Source: Gonatopus flavifemur (taxonomy: Eukaryota; Arthropoda; Insecta; Hymenoptera; Dryinidae). Taken from it: a DNA stretch of 64,000 bases. The stretch is taken from contig JAFFJZ010000013.1 in the NCBI GenBank assembly GCA_018340375.1, positions 7,046,501-7,110,500 of the forward strand, read 5' to 3'. A program made the position numbers and the translations under genes. Below, one piece after another: positions 1 through 11,455 of the stretch (position 1 is its first letter; each line of letters opens with the position of its first letter). A model generated the notes under the pieces. That model was not told the origin of the DNA and did not search any database. It saw nothing but the letters and a program-made list of their open reading frames with translations.

Positions 1-479
1 CCCGGTTAAATTGTATGGTCGCGGTTTCCCTATATTCCCCTTTGTCTTGATTTATGTAAACGGCATAGTCCGTAAGTATACGTTCCCTCGTGGTCGCGCC
101 CTCCACATTAATTCCTCGATCCCTGTGTTTACCCAAAACCAATCTATCGAACGAACGAGTTGTTTGTGTTTTCTTTTCTTCGCGCGACGAAGTCGCACCC
201 TTGTAAAATTCGGGATTTGTAGAAATATACATGCTCTGGCACATCATTAACTCTACGTAGAGTTTGTTTACTCAGTGTATGAATTCGAATCAACCCACCC
301 CCTCTCCCTGAGCTTGTTCCTTCCCCTTTGACCCCTCAAAATTGTCGTGAGCAAGTTACTTGTTCTCTTTCGATATTTTGCAGGTCCCGCTGTTGCAAAT
401 AAATATCCACGACAGGAGTCGTGGAGGCGCTCAACAACTCAAGCGCCTTTGTGCATGGATTCTGGGTATATCCATCACA
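1..479 (+). repeat. 3' part of a gypsy-type LTR (truncated by window start)
   Basis: The stretch matches, in opposite orientation and with visible divergence, the outer third of the LTR at 57534-58005. Shared landmarks are the block near 1-115, the segment around 347-420 and the closing segment that ends in CATCACA at 479. In the other copy the same segment ends at the terminal dinucleotide, so 479 is taken as the LTR end. An AATAAA-like signal lies near 389-394, as expected close to an LTR end. The body of this element lies to the left of the window, read on the plus strand. No target duplication can be checked. Confidence 0.8.
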
Positions 480-540
480 ATGTCTATGGGATAGCAGGAA
501 TAGGAATGAGCATCACGTTAAGAAGAATTGGCTTCACCAT

Positions 541-1060
541 AGAACGCTAAAACCAGGAGACCCCAACATTATTCAAGAACCATTGGTAGATCCTAAAAAA
601 ATTTTGTTACCTCCAATTATTTGTTGGACCACAGATACAACAACTAATGAAAACAACAGAAGTTGAGAATGTCATGACATTCGTCGACAGAGAGGCCTGG
701 ATCGGTTTTGAAAGAGTTGTTAAAGGATTTTTAGGCAACAATAAATCTAGTAACTGGAGACAGCTGGTTGAAGACATGATTGAAAAATTCCACAATTCAC
801 GTGGTAATATGAGCGTGGAATTGCACTATCTACACTCTCACTTACAATGGTTACCAGAAAATTTAGGTGATGTGAACGAACAGCAAGGCGAGCAATCTCA
901 TCAGGAACTCGAAGGGATGGAAAGGCTCTATCAGGGTAAATGTTCTCCATCAATGTGATTGTCTTCAACGTAATAATATGAATGTTGCACATAAAAGACG
1001 TTCTGGATCAAGATCTTCACTGCATGAAAAACGAAATATTCCATTAGTCGATCTAAAATA
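541..1060 (+). pseudogene. Remnant of a multicopy arthropod ORF family, C-terminal part
   Basis: The reading frame from 647 gives a protein segment with LHYLHSHLQWLPENLGDV followed by MERLYQGKCSPSM. I recognise these from memory as the conserved C-terminal part of a repetitive arthropod protein family (typically HFLHSHL...FFPENLGDVSDE.GE.FHQD...YQG.W). An upstream ILLPP segment near 600 fits the same family but lies in another frame, so a frameshift is present near 610-650. Weak coding similarity, ending in HKRRS, continues past the stop at 956-958 to about 1020. I do not know the family's function; it behaves like a transposon gene. It lies directly after the LTR end at 479. Confidence 0.55.
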
Positions 1061-2159
1061 GTCTCAGGCATGTTCAAAGTCGTCAAAAATAAGTCGTCGA
1101 ATATTCAGCTCAAGGCTGTGAGAGGCTTTTGCCTCACGTTGAACCAGCACCCCGAATCGTAAGAGGGAAGGGGACTCACGTTAAACCAGCACCCCAAAGG
1201 GGACTGCATCCTATTACGTCCACGTCGTTGTCCCTCGGTAACGCTGAACATAGGACAGTTTTTCAGCCGCCAATTGGGAAAATTGCGATTACAACTTTTG
1301 CTTGAAGCAGGTGGATCAATCCTGATCGCAGATTCGTAATCAGCACCTGGAAAGCCTTCGTGCACGAAATTTGATAAAATTCGGAAACTTTTTGACGATG
1401 TTCCTAACTTCAAACAGCCACGTTGGTTCCACCATTTTTCATCTGCGGATGCCAATGGCAAATCCATGAATGGTGATCTTAAAAAATTCCGTATACACAT
1501 TTTCATGAGAACTTAGTTGAAATTTGTTATTCAAAAAATCAGTGAGAATAGCATGTTTAGTTCTTAGCATTTTGAATGTCAAAAAATCTAGTCATTCATT
1601 TTTATGATATGCAAAATTTCGCAACCTGAAAACGCCTCATACCCGAATTTATAGGTGATAATATAGGTTTCTCGCGATTTTGCTTCGCCATTGTGAATCC
1701 ACCATATTGGGAATGTGAATTTCATTGTTTTCCTGCATCGCATTCATACTCTGTGACCACAAAAGCCTCAGAACAAGAATTTTCAAGAAAATTAACCCAG
1801 TAGAAAAATTTTGTGCGAAAGAGTTAATTGAAATACTCATCACGTTACAGGGATATACTTCGTAATTTCAAATAGCCATACCTTTGGGAGGGAGAATCGG
1901 AATCGATCCCTCGAACCCTCAAATTGAAGAGTAAGAGTAGTACTAGATGATGCAATCAGGGATGAAGGTCGAAAGAATTTTGTGCGCCCTGTGCAAAACC
2001 TCAAAAGTAGCCAAAAACATCATTTTTGGGGTATATAAACTCAAATATCTCAAAATCGTGATGTGCTGGGGCAATTCTGACTCCAGATTTGGATTCTACG
2101 CGAAAACTCATTCTGGAAATGACCTGCAGTTCACTAAAAACTGACAAGATCCTATTATT
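1061..2159. other. Non-coding stretch with degenerate repeat modules
   Basis: No gene is recognisable. Near 1130-1190 a short phrase (TCACGTT-AACCAGCACCCC) occurs twice. At 1330-1350 the phrase AGATTCGTAATCAGCACC matches the roughly 120-bp module that forms arrays in both piggyBac elements. A weaker version lies near 2075-2110. The ORFs here are unsupported. Confidence 0.5.
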
Positions 2160-4282
2160 TGCAGGCCTGTGTAATTCATTCATCTCGTATTGTCAATGAT
2201 ACCCTGTAATTCATCCATCTCGTATTGTCATATTATTGTTTTATGTATCTTGATTCTATTGTAACTGTTAACGCTATTTCATGAGAAAAATCGTATTGTT
2301 CAAATTTCTAAAATATTTTATTATATCAATTATATTGAATCCCAACCCCTCCATTTTGAAAATAATAAGCAATGATGAGAAATTTGAAATTTAAATTCAA
2401 CTTGCCCATGAAAGAAGATGATGCAGAAAAGCCCCTCGGGTTAACTGCATTATCTAAATGATTTCCACGAGAAATTTCTTAATCATGTGGCCTATGTAAG
2501 ATTTGTAGTGATCACATTTCAATCATCATTGAAAAGTGAGTGCCACTTTTGTGGTATTGGAAGAATATTGAATTTGTTCTTTTTTGTTCACAGACTGTGA
2601 TGCATGGAAATCATGACGATATACCTTGACGGGTAGTTTTATCTAACACACTTCCACGTGCATATGAACTGAAAAGTCTCATTGAAAGCATCGTTTCATG
2701 AATGGATTGTAAACTCGGAGCGCTCTTTGAGCATCAAAGATTCCTTTCGTGAGTATCTTCCATGGATTGGAGGGAATAGATAATTCAATTTTTCACTTTT
2801 TCTTCATTCATCTACTTCTTCTGTACTCCTTTTGTTTCAGAAAAATTGTATGATTCATCAATCCACGTAAGATTTGTATTCATCGATTCTTTATCCCAAG
2901 AATGATCAATATTCGTACGCTGAAACTTTTGTCATTTGAAATGCCTTTATTTTGTCACATTTGTATTCCCCCAAATCAGGAATAAGAAAATTTGGCTTAC
3001 AATGTTACAAAACCTCCTATGGCAGAGTCCAGGTGTGTTGGAGTACAGATACAAATGTTACAGAATGAAGATATTTCGAAATACAAAAGTTTAAACGTAC
3101 GTATATTGATAGTTCTTGACATAAGGAATTGATGAATCATACAATTTCCCTGAAACCAAAGAGATACGTTGAAAAAGTCAAACATCAAATCATCTATTCC
3201 CTCCAATCCATGAAAGATACTCACAAAAGGAATCTTTGGTGCTCAAGGAGCTCTCCGAGTTTACAATTCATCTGTAAAACAATGCTTTCAATGACACTTC
3301 TCAGTCTATAGGCACATGGAAGTCTGTTGGCTAAAACTACTCGTCAAGGTATAGTCATCATTTCCATGCATCACAGTGTGTGAACAAAAGAGAACAAATT
3401 CAATATTCTTCCAATACCACAAAAGTGGTACTTACTTTTCAATGATGATCGAAATGTGATCACCACAAATCTTACATAGGCCACATGATTAATACATTTT
3501 TCGTGTAAATCATGATGAAGAATAAACCATATGTGTAAATGGAGCTGTAAAAAATAAACTTAGAAAGAAATGAATTTACATTCATCATATGATAACCTTT
3601 AATAATCTGTAATTCATCCATCTCGTATTGTCATAAATAACATGTAATTCATTCGTCTCGTATTGTCATGTTATTTTTTTATGTATTGTGACTCAGATGA
3701 CAATAGAATCAACTAACTCACTTTGCGTATTATTTCGGATTATAACCTGTCAACGCTATACATAATAATAACATTGAACATTATCTATATCTTTCACTAA
3801 AATGAACGTTAACGCTATTGGATGTTTGGAAGATACTGGAATTAATGCTATTGGATGTTAGAAGAAAAAGAACGAGACAGATATATCTAATATCCAAACC
3901 ATTGGAAACATAGCCAAATATTGATGAAAACCCACCCGAATTTAAGATGACAAAATTTTCGAGATTATAAGAACCTTATGAACAAGAAGATATTTTGATC
4001 GCATCAAATTGATGACAAATTTATATTCCAGTATCGGATTATAGCTGAGAGTTCATAGTGGTATACATCGAAAGTGTATGTTTCAAATTTGAATAAAATT
4101 CAAATATTTTTCAATAACATGCTGTTATATGGTGAGTTATTGTGCATTGAAAATTTTGTAAATGAGGTCAATGTCAGTTTAGGTGTATTTATAAATGGTA
4201 GCGCCTGACGAGAACTTTTGCGTTTTTCCAGGTTTTTTTCATGTACTCGGTGTCCAGACGCTACCGCGTCTCTTGATCTGAG
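2160..4282 (-). repeat. Repeat B, copy 1 (minus strand), enclosing a palindrome
   Basis: Read on the minus strand from 4282, the sequence starts TCAAGAGACGCGG and contains CAATGCACAATAACTC. Further in it has ACATCCAATAGCG and ends with units of GAATTACAGG type. The same order of landmarks is found on the plus strand from about 40497 to 41600, and the first part again at 41600-41885. The spacing differs because copy 1 holds a large palindrome at about 2440-3540. The unit GTAATTCAT(C/T)CATCTCGTATTGTCA is repeated twice at 2170-2230 and twice at 3610-3668. No protein-coding content is seen; it is probably a non-autonomous transposon. Confidence 0.55.
2440..3540. repeat. Imperfect palindrome of about 1.1 kb (fold-back structure)
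   Basis: The left arm (about 2440-2990) is matched by the reverse complement of the right arm (about 3010-3540). Clear pairs include the ATGTGGCCTATGTAAGAT block at 2485 against 3475, the TTTTGTGGTATTGGAAGAATA block at 2548 against 3405, and the CCATGGATTGGAGGGAATAGAT block at 2760 against 3200. The arms meet at about 2995-3010 with almost no loop. The two arms differ by scattered substitutions and small indels. It is flanked on both sides by the same short direct unit, so it may be an inserted fold-back element. Confidence 0.7.
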
Positions 4283-4312
4283 GCAGGCCGTATTGAGATG
4301 GCAAATCACCAT

Positions 4313-4960
4313 GAGTTTCCAAGATTCATATATGTATACATGAAATCGAGAATATCATATTATTATTATGATCATTATATTGTTATTATTATTATTATCC
4401 TCATATTGATATCTGAATGGTATCATTTTTCTGAGATCTCAGAAAAAAATCCTCTTAAAGAGTTCGTTTGGATAACATTCTGGCAATCTCCTGTTTTCCT
4501 CAGAAATCGACGCATCTGATAACATTCTGATATCTTTATGTTAACCTTCTGAAAGGTTTATCTGACCTCTTACACATATTCAGGAGATCTTCAAGAGCTC
4601 TGGATGATAACATATTGTTCACTGGGTTCAATACCCTCAATGAATTGACGAGAAACCAATATATCTGACATTCACGGGAAACTCAATGTTTGCGATTTGT
4701 GATCTTGAATAATATTTTGTGCACATACGATTTCGCAATGGACTTTTGAGAAACTATTCCTGATGTTCAAATCAAGATACTTCCGATGAGAAAACTCCAC
4801 TTAGATTGTTTCCGCCGAAGAAGTGTTATTTTTTGGACTACGTAGTGCTGCATGAAGTTTTTGCTCTTTCTATTAGGATCTCACACGGAGAGAACCAAAC
4901 ATCAGTGAATATTTCTCCGACCCAATTGATTCGTGTTATGGAAAAAGAGAAAAACAATCA
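4313..4960. other. No gene seen
   Basis: AT-rich sequence with a simple ATT/TATT run at 4350-4405. I see no coding similarity and no repeat shared with the rest of the window. Confidence 0.4.
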
Positions 4961-5048
4961 TATTAGGTTAGTAAGAAAATCTTGTAACACTTTTTTTTCA
5001 ATTAATCTATTTTTTCTAATAACAAAGTTCGAGAACATTCGAGCAGAA

Positions 5049-6163
5049 ATGGAATAAAGTGTCCTTCGAGCAATCGCTTATTACGAATTTTTACAAAGGC
5101 ATTCTGCAAGAGCTGCAGCCGCTAGTATTTGCAGCGCGTTCAAGTCAGACGTTGTCCATCATCCAACTGTATCTCATTGGTACAGTAGACTCTCGATTCA
5201 AGCACCATCCGTGTCCTTATTCTACTTGGGACGCAATCTCATGTGAGAAAAAGACAAAGATGGTGCTTAAATCGAGAGTCTACTGTATCAACGTTTCCGT
5301 TAAGGCGATCCATCTTTTGAAGACATACCCAGATCCGGCAGGAAATCAGCTGTTAAGAATGAAAAGCTGCGTGCACTTTTAAAGGCAAGGTCTAACACGT
5401 CGTCACGAAAATTAGCCGACAAATTCGGTTGTAGCCACCCCACGATTCTCCAACATTCACAAGATATGGGATATAGAAAAGTTGTGTCGTCTTGGAAACC
5501 ACACGATCACAGCGAATCAAACAAAGTCTCACGGGTGTCTATATGTCTTCCACTCCTGTATCGTCCGAACAGGAAGGATTTTCTTCGAGAAATCGTCACT
5601 GGAGATGAAAGTTGAGCGCTCTATGTTACCACACACGCAAACGACAGTGGCTACCGAGAAGAGAGAAACCAGAGCCAATCCCTAAACTGCCTCGCGGAGT
5701 ACAGAGAGTATTACTCTGTTGTTGGTAGGACTCTGAGGGCTTGCTTCATTACGAATTGATACCAGCTTAAACTAGGATATCGGCGGAGACTTATACTAGA
5801 CAACTGCAAAAATTGGCTGAAATTGTCAAACTAAAAAGGCGTAGACGTATCCAAGTTCGACTTCTCCATGAAAACGCTCGACCCCACGTAACTAAGATGA
5901 CACAAGACTGTATTTTGCAGCTGGGTTGGGAAGTTTTACCACATCCACCGTATTCACCAGACTTGGCTTCTACTGACTACCACCTTCTCCGGCCATTGAA
6001 AAATTATTTACAGGATGAGGGATTTGATGATCACGCCGATCTCGAAAATGCGCTGAACGACTTTTTTAACTCACGACCAAAACAATTTTGGACAGAGGGC
6101 GTGCAAAGTTTACCAGAGAGTTGGGCACGAGTTGTTGATGCAGAGGGAGCGTACATCACTTAA
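5049..6163 (+). pseudogene. Mariner transposase, broken (DD34D type)
   Basis: Mariner transposase cuts and pastes its own element using three acidic residues. Here the putative ATG at 5049 is followed two codons later by a TAA. The N-terminal DNA-binding part is interrupted by a MITE at 5183-5285, and further frame breaks lie between 5300 and 5800. The last part (5813-6163) is open and shows LLHENARPH, YSPDL and the closing GAYIT. The second catalytic aspartate, normally in HDNARPH, is glutamate here. The spacing of 34 residues to the third aspartate (STDYH) is kept. It cannot encode an active enzyme. Confidence 0.85.
5183..5285. mobile_element. Pogo/Tigger-type MITE, 103 bp, inside mariner 1
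   Basis: The insert starts CAGTAGACTCTCGATT and ends with the inverse, with about 27 bp of near-perfect terminal inverted repeat. TA lies on each side (5181-5182 and 5286-5287). The CAGTAGA...TCGATT start is typical of pogo/Tigger elements. Removing the insert and one TA rejoins the mariner codons around the WY residues in the same frame, so it landed after the mariner. Confidence 0.85.
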
Positions 6164-6242
6164 TAATATTATATTATGAAAATAATGAAAACTTTTTTTA
6201 AATTTTTTTCGTGTGTTGCAAGACTTTCTTGCCAACCTAATA

Positions 6243-7299
6243 ACACTACTGTTTAATGCTCAGACATGAATCAGTCATATCTCCACAGTATTGTGTGTTG
6301 TGAAGACACAAATGATTTTTGTCTACGCGGTAACCAGTGGTGTTAAAGTTCTTTTGTTTTCATAACCCTGGTTGGTCGTGTCTGATCAAATACTCTCTAA
6401 TGTTTCGTTTTCTTTGTGCACTGTTCTCTAATATTTGAGAATTTGAGTTTTCCATTTGAACCTATTCCTTATTCCTCCGTTGAATTTCAGTTGCCTAAGG
6501 GGAATGAAAATTCTTGTGAAAAAGAATAAAGATACTCCTCTGATAGGAATGAAAACTCAAAAATATTGGTTTCGAATCAAACCACGCTATAGAATGAAAT
6601 CTCCCCAAGAATTACGAAAGCAATAGGATGGAAGAGAATAGGTAACGTTTCAGGAGACAGCATCCTGTAATTATTTCGTTCCTCATCTCTCAATCTGCGC
6701 ATTATGAAATTATATAAATTAGTTGATTTCAATCCATGAGAAAGGAGGAAATTCTGCTTTCACATCTGTTAATTATGAACTTTATTGTAGTTTGTGACCA
6801 TGAATCTAAAAATATTCTGAATGACGTATAAGGCATCGCTTTTGAACAAGAGAATTTGTTCACAAATGAGAGGCATTTTATGATTCACAAGGTTTTCACA
6901 AGCACTAAGTAAAAGTAACACAATCAAAAATCAAAGATAATATGGGATTAAGGTGTCTATTGTTCATAACTTCCATATATTGCTAAATGAACACTGAAGA
7001 TGTATATCTCAATTGATTGAATTGCGTAATCCTATAAATAAATAATTAATGGTCCAATGACCTGCTGATGATTTCGCAATGCCGATGAAGAGACGTAATT
7101 GGTCTTTTGAAACGCCTACGTTCGTGTTTGCTGAGAAGCAATAAAACTTGAATAATAATTCATTGACCTCAATGGAGTGATAGATAAGTACTGAAGCCAA
7201 TCACCGCTAATATTTCATTGTTCATAATCATGATTGTATGATATTATGTATCCTTATAATCTATATGTGAGATGTTAATATCATTTGATGAGTTCAATG
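6243..7299. other. No gene seen
   Basis: AT-rich spacer between mariner 1 and repeat A. No coding similarity, terminal repeats or internal duplications were found by eye. Confidence 0.4.
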
Positions 7300-7571
7300 A
7301 AAAAAGGTGATAGGCGCTCGAAAATGGGGAAAAGTACTCTTCACACCGTGACTTCACACACCAAAATTAAAAATTGGAATTTCAAAAGTTCGAAAACCCT
7401 GGGCCATAGGTCTTCAAACATCAGTCCAAGCCTGTTACTACAACTTTTTTTTATGATTAATAGTTTTTGAATTGGAAAATAAAAACAAAACTTCTTTTCA
7501 AATTATCCAAAAATCAATAATTTCCAACATGAAACTTGCTCCAACTTATCTATTTCCAACTTATTGAGGTA

Positions 7572-8865
7572 CGAGGGTGGATTGATAAGTTTCCGGCCTG
7601 ACCAAGAGATGGCGCCACTAGGCCTACCTTGAGGTGGCGTTCTATAGTACCATCCTTAGATAGCTTGTAGCTATAGTTTCAGTCCGATCGCCATGTTAGT
7701 TTAGTTTTGAGAGCACGCTGACCAAGACGCCTCTGTGTTTTCCGTAAAAATGGGAAAGCTGGAAAATCGTGCTGTCATCAAATACTTTCATTTGAAGGGG
7801 TTAACGCCGAAGGAAATTAAAGAAGAGATGGACTCAACACTAGAGACATCCTCCCCATCATATTCAACCGTTAAGCAGTGGGTTTCCGAGTTTAAAAAGG
7901 GTCGTGTGAGCACCTCTGATGAGCCTCGCTCAGGACGCCCCATTGAGGTCACAACTCCAGATATGATCGAAAAAATCCATCAAATAGTGCTGAAAGATCG
8001 CAGATTAAAAGTTCGTGAGATAGCTGAGACCTGTAAGATGTCATATGAACGTGTACAAAATATTTTGCACCAACATTTGTATATGGAAAAGCTCTGTGCA
8101 AGATGGGTGCCGCGTTTGCTAACAGTCGACCAAAAATTGATTCGAAAGAACATTTCTACCACCAATTTGGCGTTGTATAAGCGTAATCCAAGCGAATTTT
8201 TGCGTCGATTCGTAACCGTTGACGAAACTTGGGTCCACCACTACACTCCTGAAACCAAAGAACAGTCTAAACAGTGGATTGGACCAGGGGAACCAACTCC
8301 AAAGAAGGCAAAAACAATTTTTTCGGCGAACAAGGTTATGGCTACTGTTTTTTGGGATGCAAGAGGTATTATATACATTGATTACCTTGAAAAGGGTAAA
8401 ACTATCACTGGTCAATACTACGCAGACTTATTGCAACGTTTGAGCCACGAAGTGAAAATTAAACGACCTCATCTGGCGAAGAAAAAAATCTTGTTTCATC
8501 ACGATAATGCACCAGCGCACACGTTGATCGTTGCGATGGCTAAAATCAACGATCTGAAGTTTGAATTAATGCCGCACCCTCCCTACTCTCCAGACCTAGC
8601 CCCGAGTGACTATTATCTGTTTCCTAACCTCAAAAAATGGCTTGGCGGTAAGAGATTTGCGGACAATGAAGGAGTAATCGAAGCTGTCAATGGGTATTTT
8701 GAGGAGCTTGACGAATCAGTCTATAGAGATGGCATTACTAGACTAGAACACCGCTATGAGAAATGTATCAGCCTTGGAGGAGATTATGTTGAGAAATAAA
8801 AAAAAAAAAATTCTTAAAAACGTTGTTTTTCTTGGTCAGGCCGGAAACTTATCAATCCACCCTCG
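7572..8865 (+). mobile_element. Mariner element 2 (apparently complete)
   Basis: Perfect 36-bp inverted repeats at 7572-7607 and 8830-8865 begin CGAGGGTGGATTGATAAG. TA target duplications lie at 7570-7571 and 8866-8867. At 1294 bp with one uninterrupted transposase gene, this is a full-length mariner. The identical ends and open frame suggest a recent arrival. It sits inside repeat A. Confidence 0.95.
7750..8799 (+). CDS. Mariner transposase (intact, 349 aa)
   Basis: This enzyme binds the element's inverted repeats and moves it by DNA cut and paste at TA sites. The 349-residue length is normal for mariner. The N-terminal half has two helix-turn-helix regions (about residues 1-110) and a linker WVPRLLT, matching the family's WVPHEL motif. 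The catalytic core shows VDETW (first aspartate), HHDNAPAH (second) and YSPDLAPSDYY (third). Exactly 34 residues separate the last two aspartates, so it is DD34D. I chose the ATG at 7750 because the open frame upstream has only a GTG at 7735. The stop TAA is followed by an A-run before the 3' repeat. All key residues are present, so it could be active. Confidence 0.93.
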   Translation: MGKLENRAVIKYFHLKGLTPKEIKEEMDSTLETSSPSYSTVKQWVSEFKKGRVSTSDEPRSGRPIEVTTPDMIEKIHQIVLKDRRLKVREIAETCKMSYERVQNILHQHLYMEKLCARWVPRLLTVDQKLIRKNISTTNLALYKRNPSEFLRRFVTVDETWVHHYTPETKEQSKQWIGPGEPTPKKAKTIFSANKVMATVFWDARGIIYIDYLEKGKTITGQYYADLLQRLSHEVKIKRPHLAKKKILFHHDNAPAHTLIVAMAKINDLKFELMPHPPYSPDLAPSDYYLFPNLKKWLGGKRFADNEGVIEAVNGYFEELDESVYRDGITRLEHRYEKCISLGGDYVEK

Positions 8866-9330
8866 TAAATCTTCTCAATTCCTGTTCATAAGATTTGTCC
8901 GAACACGATAATACCGAAAAAAGTTGGTAAAAGTTAATCATCAATGGATAAATTTTCAATCTAAACTGATAACCATATTTTTGACGCTTCCTACTGAGAA
9001 AGTGATTGGGAACCATGAGCTACAAGAAACTTCCAACCAAGATTTTCGACAAAGTTGATCACTAGTCTATTGACCAACTTTTGGACAATTTTAGATCGAT
9101 TGGACTGTTCGTAAAATATATAAAAATTTGTTTATCAGCGCGCGACGTGAATCTGATTGTTTCGCGTCGTTCATCGAATGAATATCAGCGTCCACAGGTA
9201 AGATTGTGTTTGCTCAATTTTGCAACATAGGCTTTGAATCAAAGTATTGGAATATCGAAGTACTTTTGCAAAATGCATGAATGATTCTTCATTACAAACA
9301 TTTGAGTGGTTCAAAACGTCTTTCCAAAAA

Positions 9331-11450
9331 ACAGCAGACGTTCAACGGATATACGGAATAGAAACGTTCGTATCATCCCATAGAGCGATTCAATTCATTC
9401 TCACCAAAAGCTTCATTTTTCCTCAAATTTTCTGGAGGAAAAATGAAGCGTTCAGGTCAGAATGTTCATGTTATGTGTGGTTTATTAGAATGTTTGAATG
9501 CTCAATATACTCAGTACGTTCACATTAGATTCGAAATGTCCGATATTCATTTAATCCACTGTCGATTAACGTACGTTCGTACACGGGAAAAAAGGTATTA
9601 TACGAATTAACAATATCGGCTTATAAACTTCTGAATAAATTTTCTGATTCCTCTGACTAAAAGAAGAATAAAAACTCGCCATATAGATTTGATAGATCTG
9701 TATAGTTACGGGAATAATCGGTGTTTAGTGAAGATTGTTTTGTCACGGATAACTTCGAAGAAAGTGAATTTCACAAGAACTGTAGTTCTAAATTCAATAG
9801 TATTTCTCACTACTCAACTCTTGCACATTGAATACATGTTCAGTGTGAGTTTCACTTGAACATCACATTATTTCAAATAGTGTAGTTGGTGATATATTTA
9901 TATTTTGTATTGTAGTAGAGAAGACTTCATGCTTATGTATACACTACCCATCGTTTGATTCATATTCACGAATCGAAATATGAAATCAAACCTCGTGTTC
10001 GGCCTTCGCCGTGCTGACAGCAGAAATTTCCGAATTGTATTGGAGTTGAATATAGATTTCGGATTTGAACATAAAGTGAAATGAGATGTACGTGGATATC
10101 GATGAATACCGTAGCGACTTAACTTGAAATCGATCAGTCTGGTCTGATATGAAGAATTGAATGAGAGATAGATGGGAGAGGAGCGGACTGTATTCGAGAA
10201 GGAGAAACTCTCCTCTCGCTCTTGGTCTTGAAATTAAGAGAATGGAGATAAATTTAACAATATAATTAACAGAATGAAACTACAAAAACATTACATAGTG
10301 TAGGGACGAATCCCACGAAAGAAAAGATTTAGAGAGTTCGTTTTATAACATACGACCTGGCCAGGTTTTACACTAGAGCGAAGACGTCGACGAAGACGAA
10401 GACAAAGGCGATGTCCTGGTCCGGGCGGTGTCGATGGAGTCCAGATCGATCGAGTGAATGTAGCGTATTAGGCGGTGATTAGCTCGTTCCAGCACGATCA
10501 AAACCACACGGAATGCGTATTCCTTGATGGAATAGTGAGGCGAACCAGTGTTACCGAAACGTTATCGGAGAAGCACGGAAAGTTCATGTACTTGGATGAC
10601 CACGAGAATTTCGAGTCAAACGAACGTGGTTACGAGGTGACGGACAAGTGCGCACTGAGTTATGTAAGTGGGGATCAGTAGTCAAGTGGACTTGTAGTAC
10701 GAAATTCCCACCTATGACTTGAGTGAGTGAGAAGGGTTGCCGGATTTTAGGCACGACGAAACACCTCGCGTAATATAACCGAAAATGACAGTTGAAAACA
10801 GTCACGCGGTTAATCACATTCGATCTTTGTTCGATCAAAAGATATTTTTTGAATTGATTATATATCATCCCAATGAATAAAATGATTCTTGAACGCATAG
10901 AGTCTTTCAGAAAGTAAAAAATCATTTCATCCATCAAAGTTGAATTCCATTGACCTAGGATATATATTTTATAGATACCATTAGATGAAACATTTTTTAG
11001 TCCCAATGACGGTTTTACAATACAATATATAGGATGACAAAAAGCGATTTGAATTGTCCAAAAACTCTATTCTGCTAACATTTTAGTGATTCATTTTGTG
11101 GTTCCGAAAGAATCCAATGGGATCTATTTTTTGAAACTTTCGCCATCTGCGTGCTCCTTAGGGAAGTTTTTCTCGTCCTCGCAAAATTTCCTTGTTCTTT
11201 TCCCTATTTTTTTCTCAAAAGATGAAAAAACAATAAGCAAAGTTTGCAAGTTTGTAGAAATGAACAGGGAAAACTTCTATGCGAGTGAGTCAATAGATTT
11301 AAATAAATTATATGAATTTTAAAGTAGTAATATTACCTATATAAGATGTATAAGAAATATGAAAACCAAAATATTTAAAATCATTCAATTATGAAAAAAG
11401 CAAAAAATTCCAGTATTAGAAGCGATACACCGTTTAATAAAACCATGTGA
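9331..11450. other. No assignable gene; one short unexplained ORF
   Basis: About 2 kb of AT-rich DNA. A short inverted pair lies near 9411-9447 (CTTCATTTTTCCTC and GAGGAAAAATGAAG). The most gene-like piece is an open frame at 10475-10681 in a locally less AT-rich patch (10370-10720). It has no ATG start and ends soon after a GTAAG (10663) that could be a splice donor. I do not recognise its product. It may be an old exon or chance. Confidence 0.3.
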
Positions 11451-11455
11451 AAATA

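Larger units (their letters stand above)
4963..6240 (+). mobile_element. Mariner element 1 (degenerate)
   Basis: The left end starts TTAGGTTAGTAAGAAAAT at 4963 and the right end is its imperfect inverse ending at 6240 (about 4 mismatches in 28 positions). A TA dinucleotide flanks both sides (4961-4962 and 6241-6242), the standard mariner target duplication. The length, 1278 bp including a 103-bp MITE at 5183-5285, suits a mariner. The transposase inside is broken. Confidence 0.85.
7300..9330 (+). repeat. Repeat A, copy 1 (diverged, split by mariner 2)
   Basis: The parts 7300-7569 and 8868-9330 together align, with much divergence, to 46425-47130. Shared phrases in order are GCGCTCGAAAA, ATAGGTCTT-AAA-ATCA, ACTACAAGAA-CTTCCA, CAAAGTTG, ACAAGCG-type sequence and CGAA-TACTTTTGCAAAAT. 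Near 9116 there is a TATATAAAA sequence, then an ATG at 9179 and a GTAAG donor near 9199. This parallels the putative promoter, first exon and donor in copies 2 and 3. Nothing downstream is recognisable as the rest of a gene. Confidence 0.55.

Noticed and set aside
9572..9600. GTACACGGGAAAAAAGG as one end of another MITE like that at 15207
   Set aside because: No matching inverse end was found within a reasonable distance.
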